Shown here: positions 49,001-63,303 of the stretch, piece after piece | Layout of the letters: the number at the start of each line of letters is the position of its first letter | Position numbering within the stretch: the first letter of the stretch is position 1 | NCBI GenBank assembly: GCA_000499405.2 | Contig: HG738137.1 | Location: 25,721,832-25,785,831 of the forward strand | Direction of reading: 5' to 3' | Length of the DNA stretch: 64,000 bases | Origin: Onchocerca volvulus | Lineage: Eukaryota; Nematoda; Chromadorea; Rhabditida; Onchocercidae | Notes under the pieces: model-generated | Told to the model about the DNA's origin: nothing | Seen by the model: the letters and a program-made list of their open reading frames with translations, nothing else | Database searches by the model: none | Position numbers and translations under genes: made by a program

Positions 49001-52000
49001 CAGAATTTGAGTAAAAAATTTTTTATTTTATCAGTTAGTTAAACAAATTAATTATAAAATTCCATATAATTCTATAAATAATAGTTTTATATAATAAAGA
49101 AGGATAAATAAATTTGTATGCAAATAGTTTTATTCGTCATTCTAGCAATGTTTTTTCCCTTTTTCTTGTTTTACTAGGTAAAAGAAGGAAAAAGATGAAA
49201 TTATTTTTAGTTCCTTAGATTAGTCGCTAAGCTATGATAATTATATTATCATAACTAAATAATATTGAGTTGTTAAAAAGTATTGATTTAATTTAATCCT
49301 AAAATTAATCAAAATATCTTTGACTAAGTTATAAATTCGAAATTTGTGGCAAGTTCGAATCAAGAACAAACCAATCTTTCATGATATTAAGCTAAAAAGA
49401 TGTAACTGAATGATAATTCGCTAAGATATTTTCACTTATTTTCAAAGGTCAAAGGTGAAAATTGTAGAAGTAATCAAGAATCTAACGGTCATTTCAATTC
49501 TTGGTTTCTGCCATTTCCATATAGGTTGTAAAATATTTCCTGATTTTGAATATTTTTCTTGACAAATTTCGCATCGATCATTATTATTGGATCGCAGAAG
49601 CCATTCATTCAAGCAATGCTCATGAATATCACCCATCTATGAATTTACATTTTTTTTTTCCAAAAATTTAAGATGAAAAAAGCAAAAGTGATCGAAACAT
49701 CTAATCATCAATTTTCAATTTGAACTTTGTTCATGTTTAAAAACAAGAATAAACTATCATTAATAACATAAATTTCATATAAATAAATTTAATTAATCAC
49801 TGATAATTTTTCCGCCGGACAGATTTAACAAAATTATTTGATGAAAAGAATTATTAAGTTGAACTATTGTGAAAAAATTAAAATACATCATTTGCATTCA
49901 GTCAAACTATAAACTAAATAGGCAATAAAAATTTTAATTTGAATTATCTAGGGAGGTTATTAATCTCAGTAAGTTTTGTGTGTATTAAAAAAAAAACCGT
50001 AAATCTATGAATTATGAAATATTCTAGGCTATTAATATTAATATGTCTACTTGATATGAGATTAATTTAACTAAACGATTTTGTTCTACTTAAACTAGAC
50101 TTAATAAACATATCCAATAAAATATAACCAATAATAATAAATATATTAATGCTTTATGTAAATTGTAAGTTTTTTTGAACAAATATTATTGCTTCATTTT
50201 TGAATATATATCAATGCTATATTTAAATTGTAAATTTTTAGATTTAACTATGAAGAAAAATCATAAATCAATGAACTATGAAATGTATAGAAAAAAAGTA
50301 GGTGCTAATTAATATGAAAAAGGAAATATGATGAACGGAATAAGCAGTAAATTATATACTTAAAATTAATGTAATAAATAATATTTAGGACATGATTTAT
50401 TAAATATTAATATACTATAAAATTAATTATTGGAGATATATAATCAATAATCGATAGAAAAAAAAAAGCTAAAAGATACAGTTACTATATATACTGTCAA
50501 TCAGAAAGCTTACAGTTCCGGTACAAGCACATGGTCGGACAAGTTCACCGGTTTCCGATTGACAAATGCGGCATGCTCTTTTTTCCGATTTAGATGAATC
50601 AGAGATTGTTTTCGGTGAACTACAAACTTTCAATAGATAATCAATAATTTTTTGAAAATTTCACATAAAATTTTTCAAAACAAACTTCTGTTAAATATAA
50701 TATTTTTTACCTTCAGGAAACAAAAAACTTATTTCTCATATATCTTGTTTAATTGTTTTTGTTTTAAATATGAATTCTTTCAATGTAAACAAACACAATC
50801 ATTTAGATATTTCAAAAAACAGTTATTTATAAATGTGATCAATCCTTCTTTCTTTCTTTTTTTTTCTTTTTTGTCAGCTTAAATTTCAGCAACTTTTTTT
50901 TGCTTTTTCGCTTTTGCTATTTTAATGGATGTTTGTTTTACTCTATTTTCTTCCATTTTGATTTAACAGTTAGGATTAAATTAATCTAAATAAATGTACT
51001 AAAAACTCACTTCGGAAGATCGACGTGAACGGCTTCTCGAAAATGTATAACACGTGTGAATCCTTCTTGATCTCCGTTTTGTTCTTCTTTTGCTAATTCT
51101 TTCCGGCTCGATTGCATTTGAGATATCGTACCATTTACTGGTACTGTTTGCACAAAATTTTCTAAATATTTATCATCCTTATCAGCTGACCCAACATCTG
51201 AAATATATTCCGTCAATCATTTCATCTTTTGTCTTAATTAGTTTCAACTTTTCTGAAATAAGGTTAGTCAAATTTAATCAGTCATAGCGAGTTTAATTAT
51301 AGGAATAACTTCCGGCAAGCTTAATTTGAGGAATGTTTTTCTAGTCAATATTTTTTCAGTTATAATATAATATTAACCATCTATTAATGGTATTCTTATA
51401 TCATGAGAAGATATTACGGTTCTTAATGAAAATTATTACTGAATTAGCTGTACCTGACCGCGAGATCGTCTACCTATTCTATATAAATAAAAATATCCGT
51501 TCATTTATTTTTACTCGTCACAAATGTGACAGGTAAAAAAAAAAAGTACGTATTTACATAGAAATATGCGCCTATCCGAGTGCAACATTGTTTCAGAATT
51601 TCAAATCAATCGGTAAAGAACTCGGGACATCGTGTCAAAAGCCGCAACAAACACATTTTTATTTATATAGATTATTTGTCGACTATTATCTAGCAGTGAA
51701 TCGATGACTGGTATGGCCTCACATTTTGTTTATCTGCTAATTGGAGCGTTTTGGCGGGAAATATGTTTATTCATACGGTTAAAAAAAAAAGTAGATATAT
51801 CTATATAGAAACACGCGCCTATTCGAAGATAACGTTGTATCAAAATTTCAAATCAATCGGTGAAGAACTTGTGGTAAAAGCCTAACGAATATTTACATTT
51901 TTATTTATAGAGATTAGCATTAATAATTTTACTGCTATCATATATCATGATAATCTTGAAATTAGTCTTATTTTGTAATACCAAAAGAATTATTTCTGCG

Positions 52001-53213
52001 CTTATAATAATTTACATCTTAAACCTTTTGAATTAAACATTCCATCTTGATATCTTATATTTGCATTAAACATAACATTCTGCAAAGTGGAAAAATGTTT
52101 CTTATTTCAAATTTTGAGATGCAATTTGGTCAAACAAAAAAGTAAGGTCTGGAAAATACTCCAGTGAAAATTTCTTCTCTTGTGAAATTTGATAAATATT
52201 AGTCGACATATTTTTGGAAAGAAACTAGCACCAACTTGTCATTGTTTTGTCTATCTCGTCTTCATCAAAAATATTTTGATCGCTCTTTGCTTCAACTTTC
52301 GACATTGACTACCGCTCTTTAGATATTCTTTTATGAATTAATTAGAATGCAACCAGTAATTCACAACAATAAAATTAAAACAAAAAAACTTTCGAATTTT
52401 CCATTTATAAATATTAATATGCAAATTTTACGCAATTATACCAAAATATTACTAATAATTTTGCCATTGAAGCAGTAATATTACTTAAAGTCTTCATAAT
52501 AAAATAAAACTTAATATGTAATTGATACACTTTTTCAGAATATTTTTAAAGTAACCGGATTGATACAATCATTTTCAATAAATTACATTTAATTTTACAA
52601 CGAAACATCAAATGATGGTGATATTAAAAGAAAAGGTTCACTTCTTTATCAATACATCGGCAAAATTAAAATAAAGAAAATAAAAAATGTATCAGCAAGC
52701 TTTTATATGTCAAATTTGAAAACCTGTATATACACATGGTAGAATTTTACATATTTAAGAAGCATAAATAAACATGAATTATTGCAATCATAGTTTCCAC
52801 AATGGAATTTGTCATTTTCATTACATATTTCTATGATTTTATTTTCAATTTTGATTTCAACAATTGAATTTTTTCATTCACGTCATATATTATTGCGATT
52901 ATATTTTTCACTTTTCAATAGACTTGTGCAGAAGAACCATTAAACAAATAATGATACGATAGTTCATAATCATCATTCACTCCCCATCCATCACAATCTT
53001 AATATGATAATCCATAATCATGATTCGCTTCCCATTCTTTGCAATCATTTGATGTTTAACAGTATGATGGTCTTCAATCATGATTCGTTTCCCATCCTTT
53101 ATAATCGTAAATTAAGAATTACATTTTCTGGGCATTTTTGAAGTATCATTTTGCGAAAATGTCGAAAATACAGCGGTACGCGTAATTCTTTGAATTAATG
53201 TTTGCAAACTCAT
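46003..53213 (-). CDS. MARCH-type RING-CH E3 ubiquitin ligase with two membrane segments, six exons
   Basis: Exons 53213-53123, 51197-51011, 50619-50514, 49636-49487, 46525-46387 and 46136-46003 give 268 residues. The RING-CH finger is complete with C4HC3 ligands: Cys109, Cys112, Cys123, Cys125, His133, Cys136, Cys150 and Cys153 (CRICQ, RPCACTGT, GDIHEHCLNEWL, RCEIC). Two hydrophobic spans follow, SSVICLSLCLWYMIAL (about 184-199) and VTLLIISTLIGGLINIAM (226-243), then a short basic tail. This is the MARCH architecture: membrane-bound ligases that ubiquitinate membrane proteins in endosomes, plasma membrane or mitochondria. The last five exons are firm. The first, starting MSLQTLIQRITRT, was chosen because exon 2 lacks an ATG and needs a phase-1 upstream exon, which this supplies across a 1.9-kb intron; it is an inference. 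The MARCH subtype is not assignable. Confidence 0.88.
46277..46310. repeat. Perfect 15-bp inverted repeat in a MARCH intron
   Basis: TTATTCCTATATATA and its exact complement are separated by four bases in the intron between the last two exons. It is preceded by a short TA run. Confidence 0.7.
47773..47840. repeat. 31-bp near-perfect hairpin in a MARCH intron
   Basis: The left arm 47773-47803 and right arm 47809-47840 are complementary throughout except for one extra T in the right arm, with a five-base loop (CAATA). The arms contain AATAACATCTAACATTGC and its complement. It lies in the 2.96-kb intron between the RING exon and the first membrane exon. It may be a hairpin RNA source or a small palindromic element. 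Confidence 0.8.
51443..51672 (+). repeat. R1 interspersed repeat copy
   Basis: This starts TTAGCTGTACCTGACCGCG, has TATATAAATAAAAATATCCG, GTGACAGGTAAAAAAAAAAA and CGCCTATCCGAGTGCAAC, and ends TTTTTATTTATATAGATTA. It has the same word order as the 26046-26395 copy and is in the MARCH first intron. Confidence 0.8.
51780..51915 (+). repeat. R1 interspersed repeat, 3' partial copy
   Basis: Poly-A then GTAGATATATCTATATAG, GCGCCTATTCGAAGATAACG, AAATCAATCGGTGAAGAAC and the TTTTTATTTATAGAGATTA end are visible. The 5' half is missing or replaced by unrelated sequence after the preceding copy. Confidence 0.75.
52951..53110. repeat. Three-copy tandem repeat, unit about 55 bp
   Basis: Three consecutive units share AATCATGATTCG (first unit AATCATCATTCA), CTTCCCAT and CAATC blocks. 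It lies just downstream, in gene orientation, of the proposed first MARCH exon. Confidence 0.75.
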
Positions 53214-56200
53214 TTCTTTTTTCTTCGCTATATACATCGCTCATAGAATTTTTGTCGCAAAGAATCGAAAGGAAAGAAAATTTTATGGGTCATTGAGCGG
53301 TCGTCTAATCTCTTCTTCTTCTCCGTCATTCTAATTTAATTCATTTCCTGTTAAAAAGTAATTGATTTTCGTCTCTTTCATTCATTGGATAGATATTAAG
53401 AATGACAGGCAAGGAAGACAGCAATATCTGATAATATCCGAATAGTTCTTTTAAGATAAGAAAATTAATAAAAATGCAACTTATGGCTTCTATTTATTAT
53501 TTCTTTGCTCAATATTTTGAAAATTAATTTCAAGAATTTCACAAATTTTAGTCTCAGATTTATCCGTAATAAGACTAATCATGCAGGAATTAATTTATCA
53601 GCAAAATATTCATTATGCACAGAAATTAGACCCCAACTATTACTCATTTAATTTAATTTAGGGCTCCATTTGTCAGAATTTCAGCAGTCAATGATAAATG
53701 TTTTTTAAATGCTTAGTGTTGAAAGATTACATCTTTCAAAGATACTAACAATTTATAAGTCTAGTATGAAATGAAATTAAAAAAAAATTTTTTATATAGA
53801 GAAAAATTATTTTTAGAAGAAGCAAATTTTCTGAAATCTTCGAATCGTGCATACACAAACATCATTGTCCGGTAACATCATTTAATTCAAAATATTTCCT
53901 ATAAATTTCTAAATGTCATCAGTTATGGAGAAAGTCAGCTAATTAGTTATCAACTAATTGCTTGTTATCATGCGATATGATCAGTTTCGTGTTGAAGAAG
54001 GACGAAAAGAAGGACAAGGAAAGAATACTAATAAGAAAATGAAAATTTGACTTAAAACTTCTTTTTTTTTGAATTTTTTACTAAATCATTTACTGAATTA
54101 TCGTACTGAATTTTTCATTTTCAATTTAATTATTCCTATTAATTAAGTGAAAGAAGGAGTTAGTATTTCAATTAATGAAAAGAAAATGAAATGTTCAAGG
54201 GTGATGAAATTCGATAAAACGTATTCGTTATTTGAACGAAGATTGGTTATGATAAAATAAAATCAATTATTAGTGGATGATTTTACTGGTAATTGCAACA
54301 ATAATGGAAATCGCTCGATAATTCTTAAAATTTTGAAATCACTTTTGAAACGCATGAAAATGCACGAAGCAGTGTTTTGATCAGCAAGCTGATAAGCTTT
54401 CATCATAGTCTTGCTACAATTTGTGAATATCCCAAAGATTTAATTAAATCAGCTAATTCCGCTTTTAAGTAATTTTTATTGTTGTTCTTTTGTGTCATTA
54501 AGATTAAAATTTCTTTTCTTGAAAGATGAATAATATATAAATTTTCTATAATTATATGGTTTTAATTGCGTTAGTCTAACATGGTTGAATCATTTGATAT
54601 TTGAACCTAACAAATGTCCGCGGATCATGCCAACTTTAGAAAATGAACATGAGCAAGTGCATAAATTGAATTTTGACTTATCAAAAATGTTTATTTAGAA
54701 TATCAAAATATTTTTTTTAAATGATTAATCATTGATGTTTAATTTGAAATAATTTAATAATTATAATAATCAAGTTATCAATTGCGAAAATATTATTTAT
54801 TAAACACGCGCCATAGATTGTCATTCGTGTTTCTTCATTCGGCATAATTGGATGTGGCACGAACAGCAAATAATTTTAATTGAAACGGCTATTTTTTTGG
54901 TCAATCAAATTAATTTAGAAAAATATTTGGATTTTAGAACTTAAAATGACAAAATTAAAATTTGAAAACAATAGGGAGCGGAAAAGTAAAAAGTTAAACT
55001 GATTATAATAAAATTCCATTTCATTTTGTATGCAAATTTTTGAGTATTAGCATTGCGATGAATCATTTTACATAGATTCCATATGAATAAATTTCCTTTT
55101 TATCACTTTTTTAAATTTGAAAAAAAAATTTTTTTTTTTTGAAAATCTATCAGTTATGCTTCTTTCTGAAGAATTTCAATTAATTCAACAAGATCGCTCT
55201 GTTCATGAATTTTGATCTTTGCTACTAAGTTTAAAAATGGTAAATAATTTTAAATAATTACAAGTAATTAAGCCAAATAAACAAATCAATCGTAGTTGAA
55301 TCTTAATTATCAGACTTAATTTCATTTAATCATGATTATAAATTAAGCTATGGTAAGTTTTATTTTGATTCTTTTTCCTATCTTAACTTATTGAAATCAA
55401 TTATATGAATGCGAAATTTGCTAGAAATTATTTACAGACTAAGAAAAATAACTTTCCATATTCATTTAAAACACAAGGATTTTGTTTGGATTTTTTTATC
55501 CTATGAAAAATGATAAATTGTTTTGGAAGGATAATGGAATCGAATTACTTTACATCTACTCTTCATGGATTTGGCATTGTGACAACATTGGGTTGTCAAT
55601 CTCTTAATTTACTTATTCTTTGAAAGAGAAGACGAGTAAATTCAATAATGAAAACATCGAATTTATCATTTATGAGGAAATCTGTTTATCATATAAATTT
55701 TCCCAAAATTCTATTCTTAATTATATTTTCCTATTATCTCGACCTATTTGCTCTTTGCTTATTTTTTGTTGATATTTTTGTTGATACGGTTTATAAACAT
55801 TATTTTAAAAAATCAAAGAATGGATTAGTACGAATAGTAGCAATATTCGAACTTTTTTAAATTTTCCTAAACAATTATTGTACTAAATTCAATAAGGAAG
55901 AGAAAAAATATTAAAATTTAAAAATTAGTATTAATCCTTGTAAAATAATCCGGACATTTTCATTCAAAATGAAAACAAAAAAATCAGGCAGTAGATTGAA
56001 AAGAAAAGAATGAAATTTATTACTTACTGTATAGTCTTGAAATTTTTAAATTTTAAAATTACAATTTTGAATTAATTCAGCGAAAGAATACTAATGCAGG
56101 AAATTTGGATTTTATATCCAATTCAGTCATTTATTAGTAATATGTAGTTTTTATAAACCTTGCATGCTTTCTATTACAAAAATATCTGCAAATTAGACGA

Positions 56201-58200
56201 ATGCGAGCTTTAATTTTGCTTATCAAAAAATAATAATTAGAGGAAGAGCAAATGAAACATTTCGCTATTGAAAATTTTGAATTTAATATTCAAATAGTAA
56301 ATTTTTATCGTGTTACTCTAAAACATCAGATAAATTTCATCAATATATGTTTATCATTACGATGAAAAAATCATTATTTTTATTTTTTTCTCATTTTTTG
56401 TTTCTCATTTTTAATTCAATTCGATTTTTTTTTCCATTTATTCAAAATAAAAAATATTTTGCAAAAAGCTTTCAATTCTCCAGGGATAAATTGACGCAAT
56501 AATTAGCCGAAATATTTCACATTTTAAAAACTTTTATGATAAATGACAGATAATATTTTGCAGGTTACAATCCTACTGCATCAATTACAACAACTGATCG
56601 ATTGTTTTTAATACTTAACGGTATATTCGACATATTTGGTATTCATAACAATTATTGTTATAGCAAAAAACTAACTGAAAATTGAATACTCTTGTTATTA
56701 CTTGAAAACAAAAGGTTATTTGTGTTATACACATTTATAACTCTTATTTCTGATTTTTTAATTCAAGAATTTTTATTTTTGAGAATTTAATTCAAGAATT
56801 TTAATATATCATCAAGATAGATGCATCAGAATTCTTACAGTAATGACATCATAATGTACCAATAAATATTGATGAATGGGAATTTTTAAGTAATCGCAGT
56901 CATAATGAATATCAAATCATTTATCCTATATCATTCAGCAGAACATTTAATGAATCGTTTCTGAATTGAAATTATGAATTGAAATTAAATTTTATAGAAG
57001 ATTTAATAAATTGGAATTTGCACAATTTAATAAGTTCAGAATTTATAGTACAAAAAAATGCTAATTAGGAAAAATGATAAATTTGAATTTATCAAATGAT
57101 AATTTAAAAATAGGATCCATAAAGAAAAAATTAGTAGCGAAAATCAACATCTCATGCAGCATCAATATATACATACAAATTATTTAAAAAAAAAAAACAA
57201 AAAAAACAAATTATTATTGAAAAAATTTGTCAACGAGAAACGCCTGAAAAAAATTTATGAAATAAACAATCAAATTTAAAATCTCTTTTTTAACTTAAAA
57301 TTAAATACTAAAAAAAACAAATTTTTCAAGTTAGTCAAAAGAAAGAAAACAATAAACTATTAAAGTTGAAAACATTTTAAACGCGAAATTCGAATAAAGA
57401 AAAAAATGAAATTTGAAAAAGAATAAGAATCAAAAGAATGATAAAGAAAACGTGATGAAATATCTCCCGGTTTTGCTAAAAATTATAAAAATTTAATGTT
57501 TTTAAAATAATAAAGATTTAACTATTTTTTTCTAAATGTCAAGATATGCTAAGTTTTGAAATTTTCCATAATTTTGTTTTATAGCTGCTTTAAGAAAACT
57601 GGAATTTGCAAATAAATGAATAAAATTTGAACAGATAAATGAAATTCTTACTTATGTACAAAAATCTTTATAAAATCAGTCAATTTCTTTTTTCTTTTCA
57701 GTCATCTTCTCAGTAATTCCATGATAAGCATTATTAACTTATCACTTAAATATCATAATTATTATGATGGTTGTAATATTATTACGGATATTTTTCATGA
57801 TTGATATTCTGAACAAGTATATCGGACCTTATTCAATTTTTTAATCGTTTTCAATTTAATAATACGGCCAAAAACTAAAATTGAACTCAACAAACGTTAA
57901 AGCTTGAAGTAATAAAGTTAGAAATTGTATAAAATATGATTGCTAACTTGTGAAAGTTTTCAAATGTCATCCTGTCAACGATGTTTGTTTTATCTTATTT
58001 CCCAATTAAGAATAAATCTACCGTAACAGATTTCACGTTGCGTTTGTCGTTTATTATGGTAGGAAAATTCTATTACTGTAGACACTTTTATTATTGCACG
58101 GCTGATTTATTGATCATTACGGTAGATAAATACCATCACAACAGATGTTATTATTACCATAATGCATGGTTTTTTTAACAAATTTTTCTGAACAATTATC
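53214..58200. other. Intergenic DNA upstream of the MARCH gene
   Basis: This contains the distal part of duplication copy A and AT-rich filler. No exon, RNA gene or element end is supported. The 70-residue ORF at 55648-55860 is Phe/Ile/Leu-rich without splice context. Confidence 0.45.
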
Positions 58201-61200
58201 ATTCTCATCAATTGATCCATTACCTTTAACTTTAACTTTCCTGAATTAAACTTAGCCAGTTTTGATTGATTCCAGCTAGCACAATTATTTTTTCGATTAA
58301 ATCTAATTTGGGGGAATATTTTTCTGGTCATTATTTGTTTGGTTTTAATATAACATCAACCATCCGTCATTGGTATTCTTATAATCATGAGATATTACAG
58401 TTCCTGTTTAACGAATATTATTATTCATAATTTTACTTTAATTATGATATTATTACAATCTTAAAAATAATATTATCCTATAATACTAAGAAGAATTATA
58501 TTTGCCCTTGAAAAATTTTATATCTTAAATCTTTGAATTAAACAGTTCATTTTGATATTTTATATTTGCCTTTAAGACAACATTTTGTAAAGTTGAAAAG
58601 TGAATCAAGATATTTTTAAAATAATACAACTTTTTAATTTATTAAGCTGACTTTCTTTAAAATATATAAATGAATCGAAACGAAACAATCACTGTTAAAT
58701 CTTTACATCGTTTCATCGTTTATTTTCTTCAAATCAGAGTCTTTGAAAATAGATGGTGATATTCAAATTAATGTAATTAAAAATTTTTTGCAAAAATTTC
58801 ACGAATGATCACAACGGTTTGCTGAAGTTTACTTGCTACAGTACATCTCGTTATTTATCGATGATAGAAAATATTTGGAGAAATAGGCTTGATTTTTTTT
58901 TAAAATTTAAGTGACAGTTTTGTTTTCTTTTTTTTGATTTTTTTCTTAATCATCAGGGAAACAGGAGAGGTAATGAAAAATATGTTAATTTCTAATTTAT
59001 ATGACACGATATAAATTTTGCTTGACATCTAATTGCTTAATCGATTGGTTATTTAATCACTTAATTATTAATATTTGTTTATTTTTTAATACAACCAATT
59101 ATTTATAGCAAATTAATCAATCATATCTATTATAATAACTTAGATATTTCTTTTTTAGCAAATTATATCCTAATTTTATGATTAGAAGCCTAAGTGGCAC
59201 ATGTAATTAAATGGAAAGATTTGTTTCATTATTGTAAACTTTCTTAATCAACAAGCTATCATTATGTTAGAAACAAATATTAATGTATAAATTTCCCATT
59301 TTCATCATATATTTTTGCAGTTTCATTTTTTTTTTTTTTAATTGCAAAACATAATTTACAGCAATAAAAATTTTTTTCTTTGGAAATTTTTTTCAAAATT
59401 AAATTCGAAATTAGAAATTTCTAGCAAGAAAATTTAGTTTTTAATTTCATTTTGTTTCTGATACTGCAAAGGTCATTTTGCAGCATGCAGTATCTTCTGT
59501 TTTGATCTTAAGTGATTTTATCACTTGTCATTTTGAAAACTTATGCGCATTAAAAAAAGAAAAGAGCGGAGTTAAAAGAATTGGTCGTTGTTTTGAATTT
59601 GTTTGTGAATTTGCAGGGAAATGATGAAAGTTCTCTAATAGAAATCAATTAGACATAATTTTCATGACAACAAATCAAGGATATCAATTCTAAAGAATGA
59701 AAAAGAAAAACTGAAATATCAAAAAAAAAAAAAAATACTATAAAATCAAGGAAATGACTGCAATAAGCAGTTTACAGTAATCTACGATAGGTCTGCTACA
59801 GTAATACAGGGAAAGAAAAATTTGCGAGAAATAAACATTATCGAAGAAGAATAAAATGTTTAAAAACTTCGCGAACATATTTACTTGCTTAAATATAATG
59901 TTCGATAAATGACAGTAAATTTTTGGTATATATGAAATATCTTGCTAATAAGCTGACATAAAAAGTAGTCAAAATTCTATATCAATTAATAAAAGTTTTC
60001 GAATGAAAAATATTTGCGAAACAAATAAATCTTTTCTATTTTGGTTAAAAAAAAAGGTTTAAAATTTGAATTTTTAAATTCTTTAAAAGTTTGATTGACT
60101 TACAAACTTGGTTAACATTTTTTTAAACTAATAAAATTATATTTTCTTTTAAAACCAGATTGGCTAATATTTTTTCGAACTAATGAAAATTAATGAAATT
60201 ACTTTTTCTTTTAATACAATTCAAACAAATAAAAGAATAACGAATTGTAAAACATAATTTGTACAATTGATCGAATGCTTCAAAAAATGAAACTCTCGTT
60301 GTTACATCATAAAAATCTTTCTGTTTATATTTCAGATTAAAGACAGATTAAAAATAATCCTTTAAAAAGCTATTATCTGATGTTTTGGTAAAATAATGAT
60401 GTTATTGTTTATAAACAGTATTATTATTCATTGTCTTGAAAATCTTTTTATATATATTGTTGTTATTAGCATTGCTACTATTAGCATAGCTAAAGTAGTA
60501 ATTATCATTTCCAATTTTAATTTCAATAATTAAATCTCTCATTCTCACTCTATGTTACTGCAATTTTAATTTTTAGTTCTCAAACCTCAATAGAGACCTA
60601 AATTTTCATGTTGATGCGCTTCCTCTAAAAAAAAAAAAAAGAAATAAACTTCATAGTTGTTCTTTTACTATCTCCTTTGTCAGCTATTTTTTTAATTTTC
60701 TTTGAAAGTTATTTCTAGAATTAATTTTAAAAGTTCCGCAAATTTCAGCCTCAAATTTATTCAAAATAAAATTACTCATTCAGCAATTAATTTATCATTA
60801 AAATATCCATCATGTATATAAATTAGTTCTCTAACTATTACAAATTAAAGCCCCATCTGTTGGAATTTTTTCAATCAGTGATAAATGTTTGTTTTCATAA
60901 GTGCCGAATGCTTACATCTCCCAAATATATTGCTAATTTAATTTATTGCAGAGAAAGTTCACTTCTCGAAGAAGCAGATTTTTTAAAATCATTGAATCTC
61001 CGATATAAGAAATATTATCCTTGTTCTGAAATTTCAAAACTAATCCGTTCATGTATTATCTTATTCATTCATTAAAATGTAGTTAAATTGCTAGCTAAGA
61101 AATATGAAAAAATATAAGAAAAAATAAATAAAAATAAGAAACATAAAAAATATAAATATATCATTTATTGTTTTAAAAAATATAAGAGATATATTCTAAG

Positions 61201-63150
61201 AAATATTTTCATTTATTATTTTTAAATTCCTGATAAATATCTAATATGATAAATGTTTGATACTTCTGAAAATGAGTAATTTTATGATGTCACTTTATTT
61301 TTATCAAATTATGGTTTAAAGATTTTTTTTGACTGAAAATAATAGCGATTTATATGAATTAGGCATGAAATAAACGGTAAGTTCGCTATTTTTCTTTAAA
61401 ATTCCAACTTATTGATGGGATAAATTACGAAAAAATGAAAAAGAAATGAGACAAAAAAAATCGATAGAATGGCATAATTTATTTTCCGTTGTATTTTAAT
61501 CGTATAATGCTTGATAATGTGTGAAAGTTTTGGTAGGAAAATAAGTTAGTCGGATAAAATTGTCGGTAACTTCTAAAATTTAATGTTTTTTCTATTGCTT
61601 TAAAAATTTAGACAAAACTTCCAAACTATGTGAACGAATTGTATAATAAGTAATAAATAAATTTTAAACAATTATTATTTGTCGGAAAAAATTTTTAAAT
61701 TTTGGAATTTTCTTTAACTAAAAGAAAAAAAAAGATAAATATGTTTAAAATACAATTTGTTGAAATAGTTGAACAAATTTTGTTAGTATCATAGCGTATT
61801 AAAAGAAATGAATAAATGAAATACACTAATAATTAATATGATTAGGAAATTAAAAATTACATATAATATCGATTTCATTCTGTATTTTTCATATTTTATA
61901 ATCTTCATAAAATCTTTGTTCTATAATTTTCATAAAATTTTTAAAAATTTACTTCAGTGTATTCTGTTGTTTCAAAAATTTTTTCCTTTTTTTTTAAAAT
62001 TTCAACTACGTGATATTTTTGAAAAAATTCTGAATCTAATAATCAATAATGTTTTCTCTCTCGTTTATTATTTAGCTCGAAGTATTTCTTATTACAATTT
62101 TACTTTGTTTTCAGTTCTTTATTGGAAAATATATTATATTGGATAGTGTTATCAATATGATAAGATATTTTTTACAAAAATTCATGACTCGACAGTTAAA
62201 TGTTGAAGTAAGTTAATATTTAAAACTATTTCTCTCACATTTTTAGTCACATTTTTTAATTCAATTATTTAAAAAATTGAAAAATTTCACAAATTATATA
62301 ATTGGTGCTGTAGAAGAAAAAGTGAAAGTACAAAAGAAAAATCTTGATAAGGAAATAGAACTGTGGGTTGAAAGTGAAATGGTTTTGCTCAAATATCATA
62401 TTGAATTTTTCATCCTCAATTTAATTATGTTAATTAATTAAGTGAAGGAAGAAGTCAGCATTTCGATTAATTAAAGAACCATTAAGCAAAAAAGATTGGA
62501 ATGTTAAAGGATGGATAGAATTCCATAAAAAGTATTCGTTATTTGACCAAAGATTAGTTATGGTAAAATAAAATCAATTTACAGTTAATAATTTTACTGA
62601 TAATTGCAACAATAAAGAAAATCGTTTGATAATGTCGTCAAATTTTAAAATCACTTTTAAAATGCGTGAAAAAGCACGAAGCAATATTTCGATCAACAAG
62701 TTGCCAACCTTTTATTATAGTTTTACTTCAATTTTTAAATATCCCTAAGATTTAATTAAATCAGCTAGTTCCGCTTTAAATAATTTTAATTGTTGTACTT
62801 TTATGTCATTAAGGTTTAAATTTTTTTCTTAAACTATAAATAATATACAAATATTCTATAATTTCGGTAGTCTGTTATGGTTGAATCATTTGATATTTGA
62901 ATCCAATAAATATCAGCACATCATCCCAAATTATGGGAATTAGATGCGAAAAATGCATGAATCGAATTTTACTTGACAAAAATGTTTAGTTAGAGGATTA
63001 AAATAATTTTTTAAAATAATTAACCAAGTAAAATTTAATTTCGAATAATATAATAATTATAATTATCAAGTCATCAATTGCAAAAATATTATTTACTGAA
63101 TAGCAAATTTATTCAAGCGCCACAGATTGTTAATTCTAATTTTAATTCGA
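58200..63150. repeat. Segmental duplication, copy B
   Basis: This is collinear with copy A (51290-54870) but strongly diverged and about 1.4 kb longer overall. It lacks the R1 insertions present in copy A at 51443-51915 and lacks the MARCH first-exon region. No coding frame is preserved in it. Confidence 0.65.
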
Positions 63151-63303
63151 CAAAAATTTGAAAAAAAAACAAAAATTTGTATTTTCTGCTATTGGAAAAC
63201 TTCTTCAAAATAGGTTTTGAACAAAACAGTTTTTAAATAGCACCTGATCACTAAAATAAATATATGTAATAGTTTAATTTAAGAATTTGAAAATTTGGTT
63301 TAT

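Larger units (their letters stand above)
51290..54870. repeat. Segmental duplication, copy A
   Basis: Blocks at 51290-51440, 51920-52100, 52800-52930, 53490-53830 and 54100-54870 have diverged counterparts in the same order and orientation at about 58260-58440, 58430-58610, 60490-60610, 60660-61010 and 62400-63150. This copy includes the first intron and upstream flank of the MARCH gene. The segment 52930-53490, which holds the proposed first exon, has no visible partner in copy B. Confidence 0.7.

Noticed and set aside
60860..61075. 71-residue plus-strand ORF in duplication copy B
   Set aside because: The matching part of copy A does not keep the frame, so it is unlikely to be coding.
62285..62445. 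Lys/Glu-rich plus-strand open frame (VEEKVKVQKKNLDKEIELW)
   Set aside because: The corresponding stretch of copy A near 53990-54060 has stops and shifts, and there are no splice sites. It is treated as chance.
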